Assembly (NCBI GenBank): GCA_035772785.1
Contig: JAOCPU010000008.1
Coordinates: forward strand, 682,001 to 746,000
Origin: Phlebiopsis flavidoalba
Lineage: Eukaryota; Basidiomycota; Agaricomycetes; Polyporales; Phanerochaetaceae
Reading direction: 5' to 3'
Length of the DNA stretch: 64,000 bases
A program made the translations under genes and the position numbers. This document shows positions 1 through 12,607 of the stretch, in pieces; position 1 is the stretch's first letter, and each line of letters starts with the position of its first letter. The notes under the pieces were generated by a model, which saw only the letters and a program-made list of their open reading frames with translations, was not told the DNA's origin and ran no database searches.

Positions 1-1140
1 AAACGGTGATGAGCAGAAACGGCCCCATGTGGATGGCAGATGTCCTTAAGTAGGGGAGGCTGACCACGTTAATCCAGGGACCAGTTATCGCGTCAGTGGC
101 AGCAGAGGCTGTCGAACACGGTGGCTTGGGCCCGCGTGCGCCCCGCGGTGGCTAGCCGAGGAGGTTGGCCCGTGCGTACAGTCGATTTCAGCTTTTGATC
201 CGCGCGCCCGACGATATGACGTCACGCGTCCTCAGTTACGGGGATCTAAGTGCGCGCCGCCCGGCCGCAGCGGAAGGCGGGCGCAAGGTTCCCCGGCAGG
301 TTTTTTTTTTTTGCGACGCTCGGGGGGGGGAACGATCCGTCCCGGTCGCTTTGTAGTCAGATGGTCCGCCAAGCAGGACGCTAGCTGTGACAGCCCCACC
401 CTAAAACGCCGTCGTCATTGCATGCTCCCCTCGGGGCGGATCTAATTGGGTCCCTTACTGTCAAGGCACCATGCGGTCACCCCTCCTTTGATCCTATCGA
501 ACGGTGTGAGCGGGAGGAAGATTCGCCTGTCTGGACGGCCTCCATAGTCGCGCTCAGGGCCCCGAGCAGAGACCACGCCACCCTACGGACGTATTTTTTC
601 ACAAAAATCCTACCAACGAATCCCCCCCCTCCAGCGGTCGCAGCGTCCTGCTCTCTCTCGTTTTTGTGCTCGCACCGTACCTACCTCTCACACAAGTTGT
701 CACCACACTACCACCACCACCGCACCCGCCATCCTGCATGCCCCCTACCGATCCCGCCGCGTACCTAGCTCCCGTGATTAGCTTCCGAGCCTATCGCCTG
801 CGGAGCCTTTGCGGCATAATCATGAACCTCATATCAGTACTGCTCCCGCACAACATGTCTTCCTAGCCAGAAACGTCGGGATCCCACGCGCCCGGTCTCC
901 AGCTGACCACCCAGCTCTTGTCTCAGCCCCAGGATCTCTGACCGCCCCCCACACCTCGACCTTTCTCTTGCTCAACTTCCGCGGATTAGAAGTGCACCAC
1001 TCTCTTCCCTCGCACGCCCTACCGTCCCAGCCACCCCTCCAGCCCTACTCAACCTCTACCTCAGCGCGTTCTCCGCGACGGACTCGCCTGCCTGTACCGC
1101 TCCCGCTCCAACCTCGACCTCGTTTCAGAGAACCTCTGCC
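1..1140. other. Upstream region of the channel gene, no gene recognised
   Basis: I see no recognisable protein or RNA gene here. The first 580 bases are mixed composition with a T-run at about 301-312 and a G-run just after it. From about 590 to 1130 the plus strand becomes strongly C/T-rich, with a short CCA-repeat tract near 707-730. This is the usual look of a basidiomycete promoter and 5' leader, and it leads straight into the start codon at 1141. The short open frames here show no family resemblance. Confidence 0.5.
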
Positions 1141-4100
1141 ATGGTCTCGACCCAAGAACGAGGTCCACGATCGCGCAGTTCTGAGGCACGGCGACGACCA
1201 CCCAAAGCTAGCGCAAAAGACGGCTCGCGTTCAAACGACGATTCCGTCCCAAGCCCGGCCACTCTGCACCCCGGTTTAAGCGAGTCGATTGCCGATTACG
1301 ACTTAACGCGTTCCCAGTCACGTTCGCTCCTCGATAGCAGACACCGACGATGCGAGGGATGTAGACATAACTACGACTGGGACGCCGAGGACGGACCTCG
1401 TCGACCAGGAAGCAAAGTTTGAGCCGACAACATGGGCACGACCAACAAACGCTCCTGGGGCTTTCAGAAGGTGAGTGGCGTACCTCGCCAGGTCTATCAC
1501 ACTCTGCATACCCTGCAGCTCATTTCAACGGTTAATTGGCAGTTGCACGAATACTGACACGAATAGAACCCTCCTCAGGCTTCTGGCGCTGACCTTCGGA
1601 TCGCTCGTGGGCTCGACCGCTCGTCCTCTGGCCTCATCGTTGCTCCAGCCTTGATTGTCCATTTCTATGGTACAAGCCGCACACCGAACGTTGGGGAACA
1701 CCGTGAAGTACGTCAAGGACAAGTCGTCCGAGGCTATGGCTCTTCTGGGCTGCCGCGAACCTCATCATTTCTCAATGGTACTTGGCTACTCTATCATCGA
1801 CATTGTCACCCGTCGTCTCGCGATAACTACCTCATCGCCATCGTTAATCACGGGGCGTCATGTAAGCTTGATGGGGCGTCAAGACCAAGGTACGGAGCTC
1901 TACACACAGCGTCAAGGACACGATCAAACCCGTTTTCTATGCAGCCAGCGCCTGGGCTAGCTGGGTCGTCATCATATTCGAAGGCATATTTGGGCTGTTA
2001 TAATATGGACGATGGCTCTAAGCCCTTTGAATTTCTTGTCGCGTTCTGGAGGCCCCCGCGCCGGCGTATACCAACACGGGTATGTTCTCCTCTCTTTCGT
2101 GCAACACCACGTATCTGACAGTTGGACAGATATTCGATGTAGTGGAGTTCGTCTTCTTCTTTGCGCTGGTTATATGCGCACAACAAATGTTGTCGCATGC
2201 TATTGGTATGTACTTCGGGACTTGAAACAACACTTAGCTGATGACAAGTAGCATTTGCTTTTCCATCGTACGGCATATCGGGAACGTCTGCAGGAGGTCC
2301 AAAAAGTCCTGAAGGTTGTCGAGAAGCTACGTGCCTACAAGCCGAAACGCTCCCACAACAAGGCGCACTCGCAAGGCTTTGGGAGTCGCTCCCTCAACGT
2401 GCTCAACCCGGTCAACCTGGCATCGTCTTTCCGCCCCTCACTCGAGACCCGGTACCCCCGTTCAGGGCAATCGAACGCTCTCCGCGACAGGCGACCGCTC
2501 CCGATCCGTTCTCGCCGTCGCCCATCGCGTACACTCCCAGGACGTCGTATGACAGACGAGACCGACACGACCCAGACGCGACTCTCGTGATGAACACCAA
2601 GGGCAAGAACAAGGCAAAGCGCGGCTTCTTTGCGCACATCTCCCGAGCGCGCCGACTCCGAGCCTCACATCACGCCTCCGAACCACCGTCGTGAGTCCGA
2701 AACGCCGGATAGCCCCCACGACATACCCTCCCAAGGGCAGCCACAAGGACGACGACATCCTCGACGTGTCCAAAGACGTCAAGGAGTGCGGCCAAGACCG
2801 TGGCCAAAAAACCGTCAAGACCGCCGGACCTTGCTGCACGAACGCACGCACGCAACATTTCGAGGGGCGCGCCGACACGGATATCAGCGGGCTCGTGTGG
2901 GACGTTCTCCTCACCTCGCACGAAGCCAAACGGCTCGCGCGCAACATCCACACGACGTTCCGCAACCCGGCGCGGACGTACCTCACGCCGGCGGACTTCC
3001 GGCCCGCGTTCGCGACGCATTGAGGACGAGGCGGTCGAGGCGTTCCGCGTGTTCGACACGGACAACAACGGGGGACATCACGCGCGCGGAGATCAAGACG
3101 ACGCTGCTGCGTGTGTACAAGGAGCGTCGGTTCTTGAGTCGCAGCATGCGCGCGACGTCGGCGTCGCGCTCCAGACGTTGGACCAGATTCTGCTGTTCTT
3201 TGCGTTTGTGATTCTGTTCTTTTATCTCGCTCAGCATTTTTTGGGTGTCGATGTCAGCAACTCGCTCACGAGTCTGTACACCCTCGGTATTGGCCTGAGC
3301 TTCATTTTCAAGAATGCCGCCAGCAATGCGTTCGATGCTATCATGTTCCTGTTTGTGCACACAGTGGGTCCCCAGTTCCTCCATCTCGGTGTATACATCG
3401 CTTATAAAAATTCCTAGTCCGTTCGACACTGGTGATAGGTGCTTCATTGATGGTTAGTGTGCTCTCTCGGCGACTCTCTGTGATTAAGTACTTATGTATT
3501 GAGCAGACGAAAAACCCCTGGTTGTCAAGAAGATGGGCTTGTTCGCCGTACGTATCATGAAATTCCACCTCACGCGATCGGTCCTCACCGGTTGTGTTCT
3601 AGACCGTCTTTACCAGAAAGCAAGATGGCACAGAGTCGTACTACTTCAACAGCCAGCTGTTCAACAAGTTCATGTGAGTCTCATCGCCGACATCACAATC
3701 AAACTCTACTACTCACCCAAACCTCGGACCGTAGCATCAACGCCCCGCCGCAGCGACGTAAGATACCTGTCCATAGGGCCATCTCGATCTATCTACTTAC
3801 TGTATCTCACTAGAAAACCGGAGAACTGTGCTAGCCTGTCCGATATCGACTGGCGCATTTGGTGTGTCGCCCCTCGAAAAGCTGGACCAGCTCGAAAAGT
3901 GCCTGAACGACTGGCTCAGCGAAGGAGAAAAACCGTGGTTCCAGCCCAGCACTGGTGTTGCTGTGCAGCACAATCAAAAATATGCGGTACTTGGAGATCA
4001 CTATTGGTATCCCGCATAATGCGTATGTGCTCCCCTTTTTGGCTATAGTTGTGCTGAAGACTGACGGTGTGGTTTACAGGAACTGGCCGGAGTAAGTATT

Positions 4101-4666
4101 AATGCTGTGTTTCGAGCTGGCTCCCCTCATATGATCAATCTACCTTGCCATTGGCCTTTACTTTCATTACTTGTCAGGGTGAGTTGGATTGTCGTTTTGC
4201 ACGAGGCTCTCGCTGATGAGACTTTGTGATAGGATTGGGGCCTTCGTCTTGCCCGTAAAAAACAGCCTTTCCACGCTGCCGTTCAACATTTACACGAATA
4301 GACAGCTCATATTCCGCCCCAGCCTCGGAATCACACAGCCCCACAAAACCCACTGCCTTTCGAGTCGTCCATGCCCATCGTCTATCCACCGATCCCGAGA
4401 CCCAGGAACTCCTGTCTTACACCCAGGCGAAGACGAGTTCGTGGATGTCGGATACGACCAGGACGTCAGCTCGCAGGACTCGCGGCATGCCGGGGGTCCC
4501 GCACGAGGGCGCGACGCGTCCGCCGATGACGAACGCTTGGCTTCGAGCCTCCGCCGGACGGCCCGGGCATTCGGGCGCGCAAGTCGAGGGCGGGACGCAA
4601 GGCGGTGCATGCGCGCTCGCTTGGTGCCGACGGCTAGAGGCGTCTCTGGTCTTTTGCTCTGCTTAG
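1141..4666 (+). CDS. EF-hand MscS-type mechanosensitive ion channel (fungal Msy1/Msy2-like)
   Basis: Related to the fission yeast Msy1/Msy2 channels, which sit in the ER and control calcium and volume after hypo-osmotic shock. A charged, disordered N-terminal part (1141-1470) ends at a GTGAGT donor (intron about 1471-1566). Several hydrophobic segments follow to about 2260, then a basic linker containing YRERLQEVQKVLKVVEKL (about 2270-2330). An EF-hand FDTDNNGDITRAEI lies at about 3050-3095, split by one extra G near 3073. The MscS core follows: a membrane helix near 3180-3240, then the pore-lining helix GLSFIFKNAASNAFDAIMF near 3292-3350. The beta domain is cut by short introns at about 3364-3418, 3451-3505, 3548-3602, 3674-3734 and 3758-3813. 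The C-terminal cytosolic part continues to about 4650. At least five frame breaks occur. The start is the first ATG in the conserved frame; the stop is approximate. Confidence 0.8.
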
Positions 4667-4952
4667 TTTTTGCTCATGTCGCTGTGCTGCCCCGCGGACT
4701 GCTATCGTACAATTAGACCCATATATCAGCATTATACTCACATTTTTTCTTGCTTCCGTACAATACTCTCATTACTCTTCTCCTTCAATGTCTTCCTGCG
4801 CATAATTACGCGTAGGGTAGTGAAATATAGGAACTTCACAAATATAAGTCCACTCGAATGTAACCTTTGCTAGCGCTTGCAATTGGGCGCGCGGGCCTTC
4901 ACTCTCTCGCTCACACACCCACCGAACCATTCCTCCACATTGGTGCGTCGCC

Positions 4953-6499
4953 ATGCACCACCCCCCGATGCAGTCGGCCGCCATACGTCACTGCGCCAGT
5001 AACGGTGCACTGGGCTTCAAGCGCCCGCCCGCCCCAGTGCGTCCAGTTCACCATCCTCGCAGCCTTCGTGCTCTCCGATCCCGCCGGGCCACCTCGAGGT
5101 CATCTCCCTCGGCACGGGCTCGAAGTGTCCTCCGCCACGGTGCGCCTCGAGAACGGCGGGAATGCGCTACATGATAGCCATGGCGGAGGTGCTTGCGCGT
5201 CGCGGGCGTGTGGTGAGGTGGTTGCTTGAGTGAGGTTCGTCGCGTTATGGAGCTGGGGGCCCGGCACGTCTCTCGGCTTGAGGGGCGGCTGCTGACGGGA
5301 GGTTCGCGCTCAAGGCCGGTGTCTTGGTGCATTTGTATATGTGTCCACACTGGACCCAGTTGAGCGCTCCCCCTTCATCCGCGCGAGCAAACCATGAGTC
5401 TGAAACCTCGTCAAGGCGGAGATGCGTCACTAGACACCTCGCCGCACATCAAGACGAAACAATGGCCGCGCTCAAGGACTCCGCCGCCCCCGCACCCCTG
5501 CCCCTCGGACAAGCCGCACGGGGGCGGGACAACTACTCCCTCTACGGCGTGCTCCGCACCAAGCCTGGCCGCGCATGGACTCCCCGCCGACGCGCTGCAT
5601 GTCGTGCAGCGACAAGATCGCGAGCTGGGGGCGTGCTCGGCGTCCCAGGGCGCGCTGGCGTCGCGGGTTCTTGGAGCCGGTGTATCCCGATGCGGTTATC
5701 ATTGGGGACGTTGAGCCTGATATGCAGGATGAGGTGCGCGGGGACTGCGAGCGGGCGTTTTATAGGCGGCTTGAGTCTGTGAATGGTCCGTCGTATTGTG
5801 TTTACGTGGCAGCGTGGTCGTTGATGCGAGTGTTTAGACTGCGAACTTCCCACGGGGTATGCCGTTCACCAGCCTACTATATCCTTTACATCTTTGGACT
5901 TCGTTCACTCGAAGACGAGCTTGCCGGAAGCGACTACCTCTTGCAATGATTGTCAGTTCTGGACTTGACAACGGCTCGAAAAGCATAGACTCATCGCGGC
6001 TTTAGCTCTCTGCTGGTTCCTGGGTATTCCGAAGTCAGAGGTACTTATAAACGGCCTGAGACGGGGCATCTCACCTAAGAATCGACACAATCCCAAATTC
6101 TGGTGTGTTGCTAAAAAGTTCATGAAATAAATATGGTGGCTAACACGTTGTTTACAGGCCTCTCCTGTCGAAGATCTCTCTGCTCAGAGTCTATCAGGAC
6201 TTGAATCGTCTTGAAGACGAAGCCCGGACTCAGTGCGTCTAAAGGTCATTCTTACGCGCGGTTTTTCTAAACACTGTGGCTTTAGGGGCGCCGTGAACTA
6301 TCGCCAGACAAAAGACAGTGCACGGGACTATCAGGATGCGAAAGCTACTCTACGCGGCTCCCAGGGTCCTTTCTCAGGTTGGGTCAAGACCGGTGATCAG
6401 TAACGAACTGTTCACAGCGGATGGCCAGCCATGTTTGCCGTGATCGACCGTGATCGGTGGCCTTTTCAGGCGTCTAACGCCACAATGCCCTTGACGTAA
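4953..6499 (+). CDS. TAD1: tRNA-specific adenosine deaminase 1 (TAD1/ADAT1), A37-to-inosine editing
   Basis: TAD1 converts adenosine 37 of tRNA-Ala to inosine; it is a zinc enzyme of the ADAR/ADAT editase family. Family landmarks in order: FTILAAFVLSD near 5047-5080; LEVISLGTGSK near 5095-5130; a catalytic H-A-E stretch (HDSHAEVLARR) near 5171-5205 that needs one G removed; HLYVST near 5330; GRDNYSLYGVLRTKPGRA near 5526-5575; MSCSDKIASW near 5597-5627; EPVYPDAVIIGDVE near 5672-5715; LINGLRRGISPK near 6048-6083; and LLSKISLLRVYQ near 6166-6200. The final exon ends at TAA 6497-6499. Introns fall near 5795 and 6105-6157. The first zinc cysteine motif (PCG-D-A-S in relatives) is not cleanly resolved around 5340-5430, where frames shift. 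The start ATG at 4953 is a best guess; one a few codons downstream (4970) is also possible. Confidence 0.85.
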
Positions 6500-6697
6500 G
6501 CGCGACTATGTAAGCAACCTTTGATCGCGACGGTGCTGTTACATTGCTTTACTTTACGCTGAAATGGGGACAATTGGATGGATTCGGATAGACGCTATCA
6601 CGACGATGGCTGGAGGATGCATTGCAAGCTATCACGTGTACGTGTTTTACAATCATTTCTTCGTCGCACTTCTCACTGTACTTACACTTACGCACGA

Positions 6698-8602
6698 TTA
6701 TCTTAGAAATTGTATTTGCAACGGGTCCATGACAATCTCGAAAACGTCCGGCCGAATCTGAGCTAGCTTCTCCGCATATCCCACCATCGCCACTTGTCTG
6801 CTTAATACTGAGAGCCAGTCGCTCCCGGTTCGTACGTTCAAGGCGCGGAATATTGCCTCCAAAGCGGCCGAAGAACACCTCGGATTCTTGCTCGGATAAA
6901 TCTCTCAGGAGGAGATTTTCGGGGCGTTGTGTTGAAAGTCAGGTGGAGGAGAGGTCGCAGCGCATGATTGATGTGATCAAGAACGTCCTCGGACAGTTGA
7001 CGTTGCTCGGAAAGAAATTCACTGTCCGGCATTTCATCGTGCTGGCAAAGTTTATGGATAGCATAGGCAGTGCCGTATCGCGACTTGAACTGGGATACTC
7101 CAGCTAGCTCTGCATAGACCAACTCGCGTAGGCGATTGCGAAGCGGGTGGTTATCGGGAGCCGGTTCACGCGGCGTTTGTGCATTGGATGATACAGCGTC
7201 GGATGCAGGGGAGATGGATGTGTTTGTCCTCCTTTAGGCGTTGACTGGGTATATGCGTCAAGTCAGCGTTTCACAAGAGTAGGATATGGACGCGAGAATA
7301 GAGACAGCACCTTCGAAATTGTGGGTAGAAAGAGAAGGATAAGTGAGTGCTTCAATTAGCCTATGAAAGAGGTGTTTTTGTCAAGTGGTTCTCAAAGTCT
7401 TGTGCGCTGACAAAACTCCCGTAACGTCCGCAGAGTAGGTGGAATAGAATGAAACGTCAAGGATCCGTCGGACTTCACGTTTCGCAAGATAACGGCATTG
7501 AATGTGTCGGTCTGAGCAATGGTCAACCTCGTCTTTTGTGAATGTGAACATATCCCCTCTGGCTATTGGCGATCTTCTGTACTGTGAGAGTTTCTGCGGG
7601 TCGTTACGAATGTCGTTGGGAGAAAGGTGGCAATTTGCATGATATTGCACTTCTGCCTGCGTGGCTGGGATGTTCAACAAATCACTGTTGAACAGTCTTC
7701 TCATGTGGTTGACGGAATGTCATGTGAGAGCGGAGGACAATAGCGATGCGAGGACTGACGACGAAAATGCGATGGATTCCGGGCTGACCAGCACAAAGCC
7801 CCTCCCATAGGCCGAACGCGTTGTGCCCCAGCAGAAATTCTTCGCCATCCGCGGCCTCCCAGATGGACATGAAGAAGCTGCCTGCCTGCGCGCCATATGC
7901 GATAGCCTCAAACTTGATCGAAGGGTCTATGTCGGTGATAAGCAACTGGGGGGCCGTATTTCTTCATGATATCGTAATAGTCCAGTATTATCTGCTCGTG
8001 TGGTTCGTCCAGATAGTAGCGTAATACGTGCAGCCACATGTCCACCGCAGAGTTGAGACCAAATCTCTCTCGATAGGCCATCACCCAAGCTCGAGTGGGC
8101 GCGTTTTCAGGGTGGTCTTCTTGGAAATATTTGAGGGACAAAGCCTCCCTTCTGTAGTGCATGATGGAAGAGAAATCGTCGGAGCTGTTCCACATCTCCT
8201 CGCCGGATGCTAACCGTTTGACTGACATCAATCGTCTTTTCGATATCATTTATGATCCTAGCAGCAGTACTCTCCACGCCCGACAACTTCTTCTCCAGCT
8301 CCATTACGTTGTTCGGATTACGGGCATCTTTGTACAGGTTGGTCGACCCGTACACCTTGGCGATAGATCGGAGCTCCACTTCGCAAGTTGCTAGGTTGTA
8401 GTAGAAGATATGATTGCCTTGGGAAAAAGACCATTCCTTGCGCTCGCCGCCGCATCTAGCCACTATTCGTCAGACTGTATGCCCAGCTACAATGAGTCGG
8501 GTAAATGACCTACATCTGCAGGGGAACTTCGAAACGTCGGAGAATAAACCGCGGGATAGCATGGTGATATTGATCCTTGACGGCTGCTGCAGAGGCGGCC
8601 AT
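6698..8602 (-). CDS. DUF4238-domain protein of unknown function
   Basis: DUF4238 proteins are found in bacteria and are expanded in many Agaricomycetes; their function is unknown. The start ATG (8600-8602) opens a frame with a short Ala-rich leader, then the diagnostic QYHHAIPRFILRRFEV (about 8520-8575) that begins this domain. After a small intron come HIFYYNLATCEVELRSIAKV (about 8350-8410), LYKDARNPNNVMELEKKLS (about 8280-8340), FQEDHPENA (about 8105-8130), DMWLHVLRYYLD (about 8010-8045), and EFLLGHNAFGLWEGL followed by HRIFVVSPRIAIVLRS (about 7730-7840). A second half continues through 7381-7660 and, after an intron near 7200-7260, to a TAA at about 6698. The frame is unusually intact compared with its neighbours. 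It lies between TAD1 and a P450 on the same strand as the P450, but no functional link is evident. Confidence 0.75.
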
Positions 8603-8940
8603 GGAGGATGTCGATGCGAAACCAAGTCGACGTTACCGGGTATCGACCCGCTTGACATCCTTGGTGCAAAGATGCGATCACAGGTTTAAACCTTATATCG
8701 AGGAAGTATATTCGCGACAGCCAAAAAAGGGAACGTCCGACGCAAAAGGATAATTCGTCTGCGTAGTCGACAGACTCCGACAACCAGTGCTTTACAGAAT
8801 AGACCACACTATTGCTCATGGTAGCGATGATACACTTGAATAACTAGATGAAACGTTGGGATAATATGAAGCCATACCGCTAATGAGCCCAGTGGCCCCT
8901 CGTACTATGTAGCTGCGGGTACGCGTGCTCGTCTGCGAGT

Positions 8941-11256
8941 TTAACCCCCAGTAGGCTCTACACGAAGCATCACAAAACTTGGGACAGAGCTATCGGCACT
9001 CATCGAGGGAAAGTTGATGGCACCATAATTCCAGAAGACCTCGTCGGCCGTAAGAGTGAACTTGAAATCATCGATGAGAGCAAATAGAACCGTTTCTGAA
9101 GAAAGGATCATGTCACGAAATGTCGATTTACTTCGAGCGGACAACTCACTCATTTCAAGCATCGCAAGCCGGTAACCGCTGGAAGACACATTAACATGAT
9201 AGCGCCATGCAACGGACCACTGAACAAGCTTACATGCATCCATGAGGCCCCCCACCGAAACTCATTCTACGCAGACATGAGTATCATACGCGACATCATA
9301 CCATAGACTTACAGATTAGGCATTATTCCGGAAGACGAGCTTCCACTACGCTCCTTGGCAGAGCGAACCAGCGTTCTGGTTTCCATTCCAAGGAATCATC
9401 GCCCCAGATAGTCTTGTCACGATTACAGCCCTGCCAATTTAGAACGATTTCCGTACCCTTTGGTACCGCAATCAGTCGGGCAATCTCGTTTAGCGGGGTT
9501 TCGCCAATCGATGCAGTAGTGGGGATGACAGTATCTTCGGAGGTACTGAGTAAAGGAATAAGTTAGATGGTGCTCACCTCAACAGTGGACTAAACTCACT
9601 ATCTAAGAGAGAAATTTTACGGCAGTGTGTCTAGCATATCAGCGTTAGCCTCCAAGTTATAACACAAGGCGATCGGTATGGCATACAGTCGTAACGTTTC
9701 CCGACACACCGCGTCAAGAAATGGGAGCCTGTCCACTTGATCGTATGATGGCTCATCTCCCAAAGACACCTTCATAGCTCTGATTTCTTCGCGGAGGTTT
9801 TTCTTGAACATGGGAATTCCCCTGCAAGGAGGTGAAGGGCACGAGACAAAGAATTTGACGTTGTGTCCACTGCAGCAAAAATCAACGTGCTGATTCAACT
9901 TGTCAAACAGTGCTCTAGTACACCCAGCGCCTTGTTCAGCTTACCGAATTTGAGCAACCATCTCGTCTTCCGAGAGTCTTTCATTACATTTGGCGTCGTC
10001 ATTTGCCTCTACTAAGATCCCCAGTAAGCCTCAAATCGTTCGGACAGCGGTGAAATTGTGGCTTACATAGCATAGTGATAACATTGATTTCACGATTCCC
10101 TCCGTATTCCCTCGCGATCTTCCTGGCTTCTAATATCTCCCTGGACACTTGATGCAAGGTTTCGACGTGATATCTCGCTCTCTGGAAGCGGCGACTCGGT
10201 ATTAAGGGGGCAACGAACCGCCGGAATCTCGCTGTAGTCCATTTCTCGATACGGTCGGCAGCTAATCGCATTGTCGAGACTTCGTAGATGGACGGGCTAT
10301 ATGCAGAGATATGAGTAGTCAGTCGGATAGACGGGTGTCGTCACCAACGCAAATTGTTTGACAAACGTCTGCCACACGATTTTGGCTAGTCATGTCCTCG
10401 TGAATTGAAACGAATGGCTGTCCAAGGCCCAGCCGGCCAATACCCTCGAGAGCAGCATGAACCATCCAGTCTGCGACGTTTATGACGCCTCCGTTATTAG
10501 CAACGTCAGATGACATCAAACCACGGAGCTGAACGGCGGTATGTGGGTGAGTTCTACTGCATTTTTGGTGATATTCACCTCCGAAATAAGGTCCGACATC
10601 ACTGGTGCCAGCCTACGCATCACATTCGGTGTGAAGGCCGGGTTGAGGAGTTTTTCGTTGCATGCGATGGTGAGCCCCTAATGGGTCAAAGTCAAGGCAT
10701 TGTGGAAGCCTTCCGACACAGAACATACCGTCCGTGGAAAGAAGGCCAGGGCCGAACAAAGCGTTCATTGATCTGAGGAAAAGAACTGTTGAGGTCTGTT
10801 ATTTAGAAGAAATAGATGACATACGAAATGACAAAAGGCGCGTGTATAAAAATGGAGGATTCCCGTAGAATGTGCTGTAAGGACTTGACATCGAAATATA
10901 GAGGGCTTGTGTCTAAGGGGTGGTGAGGTCAACAATCAACGAAGGAAGAATGTGCATACTCCCAAGAGGCCATGGATCTTCACTACAGGTCCATACTCTT
11001 CGCAAATCTTCTGTTGATATACTAGGCCAGTTCTGCGATCAAAATAGCGGTCTCATATTGCCTGGAATGTTGTTTAGGAGATGTGTCAGTCATTAAAAAA
11101 AAATTTGCTTACCCGTCAAGAAAATGAAAGCCGTTCTGGACCCGGCGGCACCTGGTAAAGAGGTGAATTGGCGGAATAGAGATTTCGAATTCGCCAGATG
11201 ACCCAGGCAAGCCACCCCACGATAACAGTCGATATGAGGTGAGCATGCCATAGCAT
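8941..11256 (-). CDS. Cytochrome P450 monooxygenase (microsomal, fungal)
   Basis: A haem-thiolate monooxygenase, membrane-anchored and expected to act with NADPH-P450 reductase; the substrate cannot be read from sequence. The start ATG (11254-11256) gives an N-terminal membrane helix (STVIVGWLAWVIWRI) and the proline hinge PPGPER (about 11130-11230). A middle part reads ADWMVHAALEGIGRLGLGQP (about 10400-10470). The I-helix reads LIFAAVDTTSNSLSRAL (about 9840-9890), holding the oxygen-binding A-x-D-T. The K-helix ExxR is ETLRLY (about 9685-9705), and the PERW segment is at about 9385. The haem loop is FGGGPHGC, with the cysteine codon at 9236-9238, then a 55-bp intron (9179-9233) and IGYRLAMLEM. 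The stop is at 8941-8943. Many short introns and several frame breaks are present. I did not assign a CYP family. Confidence 0.85.
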
Positions 11257-11693
11257 ACGAGGAGTAGCGATGGAGAAATGGAAGAGTCAGCGAAAAAGCA
11301 GGAGCTGTATCAAGTTCTGTGTACATATGTAGTCTCACTATCATATATCAGGGCCAGTCACCGGAGATCATTCATGCCCGGAGTGAGTTAGGCGAACACG
11401 CACTGAGATAAATCATCTTCCATTACCTCGGAGTATGGAAAACGATGCTCTCTCTTCAAAAAAGGCCTTTTCTGCATGTCGGGTGCACTCGAGAAAGGAC
11501 GCACCATCACGCAATCAATTCACGTCGGGTAATCGGGGCAGGTTAGTGAATGCAGCGACGTTGTGACGGATCGCGATTGCTCCATGCTTGACAAACCCAT
11601 TTGAGTACGTAGGCGAACCCGTGGCTCCCTCTTTGGAGGTGTTTAAAAACAATTATATCATTGATAGACATGGAAGTAGGAGGGTCGCGTAGG

Positions 11694-12463
11694 TCACTTT
11701 GGACCGTACTTGCACACGACCGGATCGCCTCGTTCTGATCTCTTCTTGAGTTTCTCTTGCCTCTTACTCGTTGGGGGGGGGGGGGGGCAGCGGGAGTAGA
11801 GTCTTCCTCTGCCGGGGACGGTCCCCAAGCCACCACGGCCTCGGAGCATCGGGGAAATGACTCGGCCCCACAATTTGTAGGCAGCATATCCGGGAATCTA
11901 ATAAGAGACATCAAAATGTGGTAGGCTAGCCTTATACAATTACTCACGACGAGATATAGCCACCAAAACCCAAGTGCCCAACAGACCACTTCCTACTTGA
12001 CACGCCCCTTCGACAGTCGTTGTTGAAGATGCATTAACACCGTTGTGAGCTTTGTTACCACCGTCATGAGCTAGAAGTAACGTACAGGTGATATAGACTA
12101 CGTCGTCAACAACAAAACACCATTCCAAGATACCGGGTCGAGAGAGATCTTCCCCCGAGGAGATGAGGGTACCAGTCGTAGGATCATGCCGAGGAGAGCC
12201 AATTCTTTCGAGATAGCGCGTGAGGAAGATGGAGGGTACCAGAGACAAGCAGTATATCCAGAACCCAAATGTTTTTGGAGAGAGACTGCTTCTCTGGAAT
12301 ATCATTCGGAGAACCAGAGCCAGAGCTCCAGACACAAGCATGCCCAGTCTCAAGTTTTTGATAGTTCCCGCATTCTGCGAAGCTACCAAAGGCACATCAG
12401 GGCTGGTCTATTGTGAGTATGGATCACCAACGAACCTACACGTTTAGCAGAAGCATTTGCCAT
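11694..12463 (-). CDS. SND2: SND2/TMEM208 (DUF788) ER protein-targeting factor
   Basis: SND2 is an ER membrane protein of the SRP-independent targeting route; the human relative is TMEM208. The start ATG (12461-12463) gives a short exon MANASAKRV, a small intron (about 12380-12433), then TIKNLRLGMLVSGALALVL (about 12300-12360). The conserved run SPKTFGFWIYCLSLVPSIFL follows (about 12220-12285), then RYLERIGSPR and the tail of the membrane region. The next exon carries ACQVGSGLLG and a second hydrophobic helix. The basic C-terminus KRQEKLKKR is at about 11735-11765, ending at TGA 11694-11696. A G-run of more than ten bases at about 11770-11786 breaks the frame just before that tail. It diverges from the Myb-repeat gene with roughly 145 bp between the two start codons. 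Confidence 0.85.
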
Positions 12464-12607
12464 TGCCAAGACGGGTGACCGAGAGCCGAGCGGATGTGGT
12501 GGTGGTAAGGAGACCCGTCAGCGTAACCGCGGTCTTCGGTCGCGCGACACGCGCGCGTCTCTTCGTGTCATTTGGGCGTCTACTAAGTCTCATTGCCTGA
12601 CATCTTC

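Noticed and set aside
418..1279. Overlapping plus-strand open frames of 66-156 codons upstream of the channel gene
   Set aside because: They are Pro/Thr/Ser/His-rich readings of a C/T-rich leader in several frames at once, with no family resemblance.
6698..11256. A secondary-metabolite cluster around the P450
   Set aside because: No backbone synthase, transporter or pathway regulator is adjacent; one P450 and a DUF4238 protein are not enough.
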